Assembly: GCA_032622095.1 (NCBI GenBank)
Contig: CP136069.1
Coordinates: forward strand, 19,355,326 to 19,419,325
From: Siphonodentalium dalli
Lineage: Eukaryota > Mollusca > Scaphopoda > Gadilida > Siphonodentaliidae
Length of the DNA: 64,000 nucleotides
Reading direction: 5' to 3'
The notes under the pieces: generated by a model
Seen by the model: the letters and a program-made list of their open reading frames with translations, nothing else
What the model was told of the DNA's origin: nothing
Database searches by the model: none
Made by a program: the position numbers and the translations under genes
Shown here: one piece after another, positions 1 through 11,900 of the stretch
Layout: the number at the start of each line of letters is the position of its first letter
How positions within the stretch are numbered: the stretch's first letter is position 1

Positions 1-2330
1 CTCCCAGGGCCCTTGAACCCTTTGTTTTAATGCAAACTCCTTGAAAACCCTGGAATTTCGTGTAACCGTAAAACCTTCAGTATATCGATTCGTAATATAT
101 AGCCGGAAACGATATATTTTGTGTACGATGCGAATGCGATATTTGTGACGTAACTCTACCAATGAAGCATCATAGCTTCGTTGGTTACCAAGTACAAATC
201 TTTATATAGCAATTATCTCGAGTCAATATCAATTGTGTGACCCCCCTCTCCCGCCCAATGAAGCATCATAGCCAACACTTTCCCGCCGATAGCAGCAATT
301 CTCTCGAGGTAATTTCAATTGTGTGACCCCAAATGATTGAATGCAACAACAAAATACTTCCGAGCTTTTTAAACCAGTGTTCGTAGATCGAATGAATTTT
401 TAAAAGACGAGTGAATGTTACTGTTGGTCATGAACTTCCCTTGATGACTTGGCGAGGCACCTCCTCAAGAGTATAGTTGACTTTTAACTGGTACGAAATA
501 TCATAGTACATTTAATTATTCTACCCACCGGAAATAAAAAATAAATCTAAATTTAGTCTCAGTTAAAAGTTTGTTTTTATTTCACTCAGTTCAACCACAA
601 TAATGTGGTTAATCAACTTAATTGACTGACTGTTGTATCACATAAATTGTTACATTTCTTGTTTTAATTTTGAGAATGTATACATACCAGAATTATAATC
701 GTAATTCGCGTTCTGCTGGACAATGCATTTCTAGTGTTGCACTTTTATAAATTTTCGAAGCAGGTGTTCGTGTTTTCCCCTATCTACAAACCGGCCCCAT
801 TCCCCTACCCCCTAGCGGAAACACTGCATAAAGCCAAGATCAAATAATTGCTAGGTTTCATCCCGCCCACCCCCTGTTTTTTACGGCTCGTCTTGAAAAA
901 TATTATTTTACCTGAATATTGTAGCCCATTATTTTTCTGTGTCTAATATAAAGTAATAGCTATGATTATATCATGTTATGGATATTGAAGTGATGTGAAT
1001 TCACTCCTGTAGGGTGATCAAATAGAAATGGAGAGTAAATCTTGCTTAAAGTAGTTATTTTTACAAATGTTATATCCAAATTGAAAACATACACCGTCAT
1101 TCTTTATATATATATTAAATGCAGTGACTGTCGATGGCGAAATCATTTTCGTTTGTTTATCTCTGATAGTTGTGTCCCAAATGGAGAAGTAAATAGTTAC
1201 AATTGTGCGTAGTTTGGACAATGTTTTCTATGGAGTGATACAGCCTTCATAATTGGCTACGGCAATCAGCATTGCCGAAGCAATTTGCTGAAGCAAACTG
1301 GGCCACGGCATACTGTTGCCGTAGCGGATTGCCGAAGCCAAACAATCTGAATTAAGAGGGCTGGTGATATGGTCGATTTGCTTGAGATTAGTAGAATGCT
1401 ACACATTATGTTATGTTTTGAGAATTACAGGCATGTTTGGTATCAACTCTAAATGGGAGCTATTGAATTTGAACAGTTTTTGATGAAAAACATAGCCATC
1501 GGATGCCATCTAGGATTTTACTCTTTGCATGACTAAACCTTTGGGAGACCATACAGACCACATCCCTCATCTGATCATCATCAAACTTCATGTGAATCTT
1601 TGGGGTGACCTTTCGATGGGAGCTATGATCTATCATATTTTTCTTAATTTTATTGAAAAACATGGCTGCCAGCAGCCATCTTGGATTTTACTCTTTGTAT
1701 GACTTAATTATTTGGCCACACCCTACATGCCACATTCCTATCCGATCATCACCAAAGCTCATATGGATCCTCAGGGTGACCTAGATGGGAGCTTACCATT
1801 TTTTCTGATTTATGTTAAAAACATGGCCACTTAGGCCATCTTGGATTTCACTTTTGAATTCATCGGCACCCCCTGCTGCCCACATTTATTAGTGAAATCT
1901 TTTTTAAATATACAAGCATGCTTGGGACCACCTCTATTCAGCTTTCCTTATTCTTTATCATTCTATTGACTGCTCACCATAAATATAAACCCCTCTCCAA
2001 GTTGATCTACAGTGTCATTGACACTTTCATTCTGAAGAATTCTCACCTACCATAGTTAATTAAATTAAATTAAATATTCTGTCAGTACTTGCTAAATTTG
2101 TCACATAAGCTGAAAAAGTTTCAAAAAATATGTAAAAGATTGTAAAAATAGAAAACAAATATTTTTGCTTACAGGCTTATCATCTTTGGTGTTGAATTTT
2201 AATAATCTGCCAACTTGATTACTTGTTGAGTTGAGCAATATTCTTGTTCAGTTATTGTATCATTTATGATTGCAATTGGTCTATTATTGATTTCTTAAAA
2301 TTTTGTATTATAAATATTTGTATTTATTCA
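1..2330. other. Gene-free upstream stretch with an old dispersed repeat
   Basis: No exon, RNA gene or long reading frame was recognised. Positions 1251-1350 hold a small imperfect inverted repeat around a TTGGCTNCGGCAATC motif. From about 1370 to 2050 there is a diverged copy of the dispersed repeat seen again at 9.04-10.5 kb and 43.5-44.5 kb, recognisable by phrases such as AGCCATCTTGGATTT and by a palindromic end near 2009-2030 (core GTCATTGAC). The exon at 2807 begins after a splice acceptor, so upstream exons of the zinc-finger gene may lie here or before the window. None could be identified. Confidence 0.5.
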
Positions 2331-2784
2331 TTAACCCTTTGAGTGCCAGGTCCGATTTTTGTATCAACCCGTATACCCTGTGCCAATGCATTCTCTTATA
2401 TATGCGAGTCGACCATAGGTCGCCTCGCATATATAAGAGAATGCATTGGCCTAACAATTTTTCATCATTTGTTATTTTTTACAATTTTTTACAATTTTAA
2501 TAATTTTTTCTTATATTCTTTAACAGACTTATTTTGTAGGTTTAGTGCCAGGGAATCTCACGTTTTTCATGGGCATCAAAATTATTACTATGAATACTTG
2601 GTGACAGTTTTGAGTTATAACATGCCCCTAAGGTTTTATCCAGTTTGTTTTTAAATTTGCTATAGCATGCTTAATTAAGCATACCCAAAAAATATTCAAC
2701 ATTTTTTTTATTTTTTTTTAGGGCCGATTTTTCAGACCGTTTATTAGGGCCGATGAGATCGGCCCCTGGCACTGAAAGGGTTAA
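2331..2784 (+). mobile_element. piggyBac-like MITE, family a (TTAA + CCCTTTGAGTGCCAGG)
   Basis: TTAA lies at both edges (2331-2334 and 2781-2784). Terminal inverted repeats read CCCTTT[G/C]AGTGCCAGG. TTAA duplication with ends starting CCC is the hallmark of piggyBac elements. There is no transposase, so it is non-autonomous. It contains one copy of the 68-bp palindrome (2382-2450). Its right edge lies only 22 bases before the exon at 2807. Related copies are at 16281-16750 and, split by a later insertion, at 35016 and 38953-39101. Confidence 0.85.
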
Positions 2785-2806
2785 TCACACATTTCTCATT
2801 TTGTAG

Positions 2807-2944
2807 ATGGGAATGGGACAAAACATGAATATGAACCAGAGAAATCGACGTGATGGAGGAGTGCCATCCTTGCTTGGAGAGCCCAGAAAGCGAGTCATGG
2901 GGCTGATGGGTAGTGGACCAGATATGAAGAGACGTCGGGATATG
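2807..2944 (+). CDS. Zinc-finger gene, coding exon 1 of those visible
   Basis: Acceptor TTTTGTAG ends at 2806 and donor GTGAGC starts at 2945. The exon is 138 bases, phase 0 to 0, and encodes residues 1-46, a Met/Asn/Arg-rich segment ending in KRRRDM. It opens with ATG immediately after the acceptor. Because an acceptor precedes it, at least one upstream (possibly non-coding) exon must exist. A piggyBac-like MITE ends 22 bases before it. Confidence 0.75.
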
Positions 2945-5900
2945 GTGAGCAGAGTATTCGAACACCAACTGGTCTTCTGAGTACCACTTACACAATATAA
3001 TGTGATGAAAAGAAAGAAACTCTGACCCCTTATTTGTTATTTTAACTCAGATATACAGTAATGCCCTAAATAATCAACTCCTTAACCACAGCAGAATTAT
3101 GGATAATTTTTCATGATTTTGTCGGGAAATATGGCTTGTTGCCATTCATCGGAAAGCTCTCAATGAGAGCTTTCCTATGAATGGCAACAAGCCATATTTC
3201 CACCTAAATCCTGAAAAATTACCCATAATTCTGCTGTGGTTAAAGAGTCGATTATTTAACCCTTTACCCAACAAACCGGCCAAATAAAGCTTCAACAGCC
3301 TAAAATATCTTCGGTCTGTCTCAATAGAACCATACAAATATGGATATCATTGGAACCGGCTCCTTGACCACATTGTAATAGTTACAGTTATGCCCTGTGC
3401 CAATGCATTCTCTTATATATGCGAGTCGACCATAGGTCGCCTCGCATATATAAGAGAATGCATTGGCCTAAACAAAATCTGTTTTTAATTCTTTTTACCA
3501 TTTTTTCTTACATTCTTTAACAATTTTATAATTTTTAATGTGTTAAGCCAATGCATTCTCTTATATATGCGAGGCGACCTATGGTCGACTCGCATATATA
3601 AGAGAATGCATTGGCACAGGGCCCTTCTGTTGGGTAAAGGGTTAAGGCACTGCTGTACATGCTTTGTCTTTTCTATGTACTTACAGGTATACCTTCCTGT
3701 CTTTCCAGGAAATATTTGCAAGCCTTAAAATCGGACGAGAATCAAATCATGATTCTCATTTTGATTCTCGTAAAAAGTCTCGATTCCCTGTAGAAATGCT
3801 ATATTTTGATTCTGGCAAATTTTGATGGATTTTATGGCCTGACTTGGGTACATAACATTTTGTCCAGAGCTCTGTGCAATTGGCGTTCTGAATCATAGAC
3901 CCCTCCTCCCCAAGATGGTCCTGTTGTGAAGGAACAGCCTGACGTAACAGTGCGTCTGGTCTGCGGCTTTTGCACTAAGTTTTGCCTGGCATATTTATGT
4001 GTTTCTCGATATTTATTAATATATATGAATAGTGTTTATTTGCTCCATCAATGGTTAAGATGGGATTGGGATATCTCACATTGCTGTTGATTTCAGTGCA
4101 CAGGTTGTTATGACAAATATGGTAATTTACACTCTCTTAAAGTAATTTACAAGTTCGAGTGCACTTTTTGAAATTTCCGGCCTCCCCTGAATACTATTCC
4201 TGACCAACAGTTAGACACATAGGTGAATATAATACTGTTATGTTGTATTTTATATACCTGTCAATTATGACCCTGCAAATCGATTTTAATGCGATTAGGA
4301 ATCTTTCGTCCGATTCGATTCGATGATTAATAATCGGCTTCCCTGATTCAAATTTTATTGAATCTTTTCCATCAGGTGATTTCTCATTGTTTCCATTGAC
4401 TACAGAGTACAAACCACACAGCTCTTGTGCTAAGAAACGTTTTGATACCAACGCAAATGATCTATAGATAGACCGCCCAATCTTTATGAGAATGACGTAA
4501 GCCAATCCGGACTCCAGTATTCACAGAGAAATTACATACACTCATTCAGTGAAAACCTCGCCTGTGCTATGTACTGATGTTACTCATTTGTCACATAGGT
4601 TAAATCGCACAAAGATTGCCAACTATGAAAGTTCAGAAGCACATTATTAAGACTAAACCCCATCCATGGTTCACCTCCCATCAGTATTTTTGACGGAAAT
4701 GAGCTGCATTCTATAGTTTATTTATTTCTTGTTGATTATATCTTCGATTATAAGGTCTATTCGGCAGAAGACATCCGGTAATGTGTATATTTTATGATAT
4801 CCACTAGGCAGTCACTAGTAGTATAAAGGCCTGTTAAAATCAAATGGGATATTTATGCCCCATTTTCTTTTCAACTTCACAATGCACTCCACTTATTACA
4901 TACTAAGTGCATGTCACATTACGTTTCGACTCGTTATTATCACTGCTTCCTTGAACCTTATGCTGCTTAAAATCCCTATTCTAACATTCTATTATAGCTG
5001 CTGTTACTGGAAGAGAAAATTGATGATACTACATAAAATACACACTGAACAATCTTTACCAAAACTGCCAAACCTTTTTCATGCTGTAAAAGTGATGAAA
5101 TACCTAGCCTGTTAGACAATGTCCATTCTATTTTCAACTCCCCCTATGTGTGAGCTTGGGAAGGAGGACCCAAGATAGTATATTTTCTGTTTCCTTATTA
5201 TCCACCAGATAGTTGTAATAAAACTGTGTTATGATGATTTTCGCATCAGTATTAACCATGCTGCGTGGTGTTGACTTCAGCAGTGACTGAAACTGATATT
5301 TTATTCTCCCTAATAGTTACCCTGATATTATATTCTCCCTAATAATTACCAGGTGACTCAGTTAGAAAGGTGCATAGTACACTTACTGAAACTGATGTCA
5401 GTTCTCTAATTTGTCAGCTGCTGAAATCTATATGAACGCCTCATATAGCACTTTAATAATATCCATAATCTATGATTGCTTGATAAATTGATGAAATTTG
5501 TTTCCTTTGCATATGGTCCCTAAATCCAATGAAGAAATCATGGAGCATGTATTTCTATGCTTACAAAATTCTCTATATAATCAAACAGGAATCTCCATAC
5601 ATGACAATTTGAAGTTTCTAAGCAGCCCTGCCCTTCACATTGCAGTCATTTGATTCAGTCTAATTTGTTCTACTGAAATTAACCTTATCCATGCTAATAA
5701 AATTAGTGTTGACATTCGTCATTGGAATATCTGTAAATTTTGGCCGCCCAATGCTAACTGCTGTACAGCAGTAATCATTCCTTCACTATCTCCTGATACC
5801 CTCAAGTTAATGGTGGTGATATCTGTAGCCACGGCATGTGAAGACAGCAGAGAGTTATCCGTCTGTCATACCCTGAAGAACGGCTAACTCAGCAAAATAC

Positions 5901-8900
5901 ACACACCAGGCTGATGACGTAGAGAAATTTTATTGTATGCAGTTCATGGTCGATAACTCGGAAGACCTTCTCAAAATTTATTTAAGAAAGGACCGGAGTT
6001 CAACCGTACATTAATTTCTTGTTGCTCCTTGATAAGCGATGCAGTCACCAGTTTATTTTCAAATCATGCTAGCACCCAGAATCCAGTTACCTGGGTTTTC
6101 TCCCAAGGATAAATTCACCATTTCTGATGATCGTTTCCCCCATTGAGGTTCTTTGTAGATGACCAAGAAATACAGAAGAGGAGATTCATTGACAAAATGT
6201 CAGCTCCGGGACTTTCATCATATACTTCTATTTCACTATCAACCTGATGCATTTTCAGCCCTCTCGAGACAATCGTCGTGACAACAGAAGAGATCTTAGA
6301 GATGATCGTAACAGAGATCGCCAACGACCAGGTAACCTCGGAAGCCAATGAAACTGGCTGATCATGTCAGCCTCTTGCATTGGCCAATTTTTTGTCCAAA
6401 AAAAAAGTTATGTGATATATTTGCCAACTCTCCCCAAAATCGTTGTCCAGTCCATTGTCCAAAGAGGCACATATTTTCCTCAGCAGCATGATTTGCACAG
6501 TGCAAACTTATCACACACTTCTACCCATTGTTGTGCAATGGAAATTTTGCGATATTCATTTTTTTTTAAATTATCAAATTCAGTCATCTGACATGCCTAT
6601 TCCCTTCGAACAACAGAACATGTATTTAGATAGCTTCTGAAATTCTGTTTCATGTGCAGCCACATTGTAAAGTATTTGTTATGAAAACATATATTGGTGA
6701 TGTAGAACTTCTATTAAGAATATGTTCTGATGTAAACAGAAGAATTTCGCATCCTTGAATGTCATCATTGTGTTGGATTGTTAATAACGCCAAGTTTACA
6801 GGTATTGTTTGGTGACCCTGAAACGATTACACATTACAGATCATTTCCAACTGAAAATCTATGACTTCACTCAAGACAAATACCTGAGAAAATACTTTAT
6901 TTATAGTTTGTTCCTTTTCTTGTTTCTGGTATGACCAGTTTCGCTCGAGACAGCTCAAAGAATTTTGTATGAAATCAGATAGTTTGTTAGTTTTGTGTTA
7001 GAAAAATCTCAAGATGAAATGAGCAAACCCAAGAGTCATACTATAGAAAAATAAACCTTAGTACATTCATGGTTATTGGCTATTAAAGACCCAATATCGC
7101 CAGATTGAAGACGATTGTTCATAAATGCGGGATAAACTTCTGACAAGAAAAACAAAATGTGAAGAGTACAATTCTCATAAATTTTAACCTCTTCGCTGCT
7201 ATGACGTCCGTAACTATTATGGATGTAAAAGTGCACAACGTGTGCTATATGGTCCATAGTACTTATGGACCTACATCAGGCCATTATTCATAACTGGAAC
7301 TCAGAGATTGGTGCATCGGAATAACTATCTCGAAGTTCAAACAGTGTATGATGTTCCACGATTCTGAATGATAATAGCCTTTCAACTGAGTCAGTTTTAT
7401 GGTTCTTGTGATATTCCCGTTATATTTTTCCACTGGAAAATGGCAATAACGTCAACAGCCCAGCTCACAACGTCATAATGTCATTTAGCAGCGAAGAGGT
7501 TAAACCAATATTATGACAATCGGAGGCTCACTAGACACTTATTGAAGCAACGACTGCTCAAACTGAGCCAGAAGCTCCATTGATTCTGATATACCAGTGT
7601 ACGGTACATTTTAAATACCCGTCAATATTTGATTTTCCTAATTGTTTCCCCCCCCAAGATATTCGCTAATTACCTAATTAGCTATTGTTAATACTTCAAC
7701 TTATTTGGTTTGCCTTTTGCAACTCATCCACCTTTTGGAATTATACTTGGAATTTCCAGCGGCTGAATCCTTCAATCTTACCCTGGTTAATCCCGGGTTA
7801 TCTTTTGACTTCACTAAACGCAGTGCGGAAACCCTGTATAATATATGAGGCGAGAAACAAGAATTTAATACAATCCATGTCAGCTTCAATATAAAAATGG
7901 ATACATAGTTAATAGATTTTGTTTGCTGCTCTGTACAACAAGAATACATTTCCAACAGCAAGTTGATTGGGAATTGTTGACATTAGAATTATTTGAAGTA
8001 TGGAGTTTCTAGTTTTCATGACATTTTAAAAGTTTTTCATTCACAAATTTGGAGTTCTTTCCCATTGCGATGAGTTTTCTTATGACTTGGTTCTTTGCGA
8101 GAGCGCTCATCCCATATCTGCATAGGATTCATGTATTTTTTATCAGTGTGGAAAGTTTTTGGTTTAATTTCTAGTGATTTGTGATCATTCTTATGTGACA
8201 AGACTTATCTTTGGTGCTACGCAGAGACCTGAATTATACAAAAAAGAATATTAAATCAGACAGTTTGTCCTGCTACAGAAACAGAAATTTCATGGCTCAG
8301 AAGTTTCTACATGACAGATATTTTCTGCAGTGAGTTGATGGTTTCATTTGATCAGATGTATTGGTTTTGTTGATATTTGTTCAGTTTCATCTGATTCAGT
8401 CACAGGTTATGGTTTCTTACTTGTCAACCCGAATGGTTATTTATGTATAACAACATCATTTGTTAATATCTCTGCTATTAGTGAAGTAACTTTTAAAATG
8501 ACAATCTTTCTTTGGCCCAATATCTGTTATTATATTTGTATATACTTGTTACAAAAAATGGGATGTATTATGATTGTGGTCTGTCCATCCATATGTCTGT
8601 CTGTCTCTCCATTCATATTTTGTTTCTGGATGATAATTTTAGTTCTACTGAACTAAATGGAATGGAATTTGGTATGAAGGTTCACTACCACAAAATAGAG
8701 GTCAAGTTCGATTTTGGGGTATGGCTGCCCAGTTACAGTTAATATAAACCAAATGGAATGAAATTTGGTGTGCATATTTACAACCATAAAATTTGGGTCA
8801 AGTTCTATTCTGGGTTCCATCGACTAATTTTACTAGAGTGGCATGTATGGGTCTTTTTTACTTTGAAATTTGGTTTTTCTTGGTCTCAGAATAATAAAAT

Positions 8901-11900
8901 TTCATAAGGATGTCTACAACCACAAGATACAGGTCTGTTTTGATTTTGAGTTCTATCCACTGATTTATATTACCGGAGTTATGGGCCCTTTTCAACTTTG
9001 AAATTAGGGTTTTACTGGTTTCCGGATGATAACTTCAGTTTATTAGCTCAACTTTACGTTATAAAGTTTGAACTATTGCCATGGGTTGGCGTCCATCATG
9101 TGTGCAGTGTATCTGTCCATCAACAATTTCCTTTGGCTCCTACAAGCCGCATACCTTATCCGATCATCTTCGGGTGACCTCCAGATGGGAGCTATCAATT
9201 TTTTCCGAAATTCGTTAAAAAAAAAGCCATTTTGGATTTTAAATTTGTATCCATTGACACCCCCTTCAGCCTGCATTTATTGGAGAAATGGTTTGAAAAT
9301 TTACAGACATGTTTAGGATCACCTCAAGATGGGAACTATCAAATTTAGCGATTTTCGATGAAAAACATGGCTGCTTTGCAGCCATCTTGAATTTTACTCT
9401 TTGCGTGACTAAATCCTTTGGCACACCCTACTGACCACATTCCTCATCTAATAGCCACCAAACTTTATATGGATGTTCAGGGTGAACTCTGGATGGCAGC
9501 CATTGATTACTTCCAGAATTTGTTAAAAACATGGCTACATGGCTGCCAGCAGCCATCTCTTTGCATGACTAAATCCAATCATCACCATTCTTCATTTGGA
9601 TCTTTGGGGTGACCTCTAGATGGGAGCCTCCTATTTTGATCGAAATTTGTTGAAAGACATGGCTGCCAGCAGCCATCTTGGAATTTATTAAGGCACACCC
9701 TACTGACCACATTCCTCATCTAAACGCCACTAAACTTTATATGGATGTTCAGGTGACCTCTAAATGGGAGCCATCGATTATTTCTAAAAACAATTTAAAA
9801 ACATTGTTGCCAGCAGCCATCTTTAATTTTACTATTTGCATGACTAAATCCTTTGGCACACCCTACAGGCCACATCCATCATCCAATCATCATCAAACTT
9901 CATATGGATCTTCGGGGTGACCTCCAGATGGGACAGCAGCCATCTGGGATTTCAAATTTGAATCCATCGGCACACCCTGCAGCTTGCATATATCTAAGAA
10001 ATGTTTTGTAAATTTACAGGCATGATTAGGATCACCTCTAGATGAGAGATATCAAATTTGAACGATTTTCGATTAAAACACATGGCCACCGGCAGCCATC
10101 TTGTATTTTACTCTTTTGACTAAATTCTTTGCCACACACTAAAGACCACATCCCTCTTTTAATCATCACCAAAATGCATATTCAGGGTCCCTCATCCAAA
10201 CTTCATATGGTTCTTTGGTGTTAATTCTAGATGGAAGCTGTCCAATTCTTCTGAAATTTGTTAAAAAAACATAGGTGCCTGGAGCATCTTGGATTTCACA
10301 TTTGATTCCATCGTCACACCCTGCAGCCCACATTTACTGGTGAAATGTTTGAAATGAAATTAATTTCACTACACAATACAATCCATTTACTGAAACTTTT
10401 TGACTTTCCTTTATCATTCTATTGACTGATCAGCATAAAGTTATTAATGCCTCACCAAGTTGAGCTGCTACAGTGTTATTGACACTTTCATGTTGATAAC
10501 TTCCAAGTTATGGATTCTTTCTGAAATGCAACGGGTGTATTATGCCACAATTGTGGTGTTCGTGTTGTGATTGTGGTAAGTGATAGAAACCAGTAAAATC
10601 ATCCAGATAATATTTAAATATTCAATACATCAATTGATGTATTATTTCTCAAAAAAATTATAAATGAAACTACATGGTAACAACATTTATTAGCAATACT
10701 ATAGAATAAAACTGTTTATGTAACTCATTTTGAAGACAAGTTTGTATTTAGTATGACGAGAAAATATTGAGTCATATACATTTGAATTAAAATTCATTCG
10801 AAAAAGATATTTGCAATCAAGCCTGAGTTTAGTGTGCCTGTCATTTGCAGGGCTAGAATCACTAAATTCACTCCGAGTCTATGTCTCGCTTAGCACATGA
10901 GGCCATGCAGAATGAGGTCCCCAGAGGGTGAGTTTGGTGATGCTAGCCCACTACACAGGATAGCGTCAATAAATTAACCCTCTGGGGACCTCATTCTGCA
11001 AATGACAGGCACACTAAACTCAGGCTTGATTGACGCAGTTGTCATAACTGGTGTGTGATCAAAATAAAAAGAACAAATATCTAGTGATGTAATGTTTTTG
11101 ATAACCTTGGGAGACCGCATCTTCAAGAATGTGGGCTTATTTTAATGATAACTTTGACAGACCACATCTTCAAGTATGTGGGCTTGTTTTAATGATAACT
11201 TTGACAGACCACATCTTCAAGTATGTGGGCTTATTTTAATGATAACTCAGAGAGACCACATCTTCAAGTATGTGGGCTTAACTTACACTAGAAACTTCTT
11301 GATAGGTTTTATGTTAGCTTGGGGTACATAACTTTCATTAATTAACCTTGACTGGAGCATCCTGAATTTTGTGAAAACTCTGTGCTAATGCATTCTCTGA
11401 TATATGCGAGTCTCCTATAGGGCACCTCGAATATGTAAGAGAAGCATTGGCCTAACAATATTTACCTTGTAAGCCAGTGCATTCTCTTATATATGCGAGG
11501 CTCCCTGTGGGAGACTTGCATTTATATAAGAGAATGCACTGGCACATGATCTTTAATGCTGCACCAGCACAGCTCCCGTCATTAAAGTAATGCCAAGAAG
11601 AATTTAAAGTAAATAAATTTGCATGAATTCAAGTCCAGCAAGTACAGTAATGCCCTAAATAATTGATTCCTTAACCACAGCAGAATTATGGGTAACTTTC
11701 AGGATTTAGTCAGAAATATGGCATGTTGCCATTCATCGGAAAGCACTCACTGAGAGCTTTCCGATGAAGGGCCACAAGCCATATTTCCAACTAAATTTTG
11801 AAAAATTACCCATAATTCTGCTGTGGTTAAGGAGTTGATTATTTGGGGCATTATTGTATCTTTCTCACTTTGTTTTAGTTGGTACATTTATACATTTATA

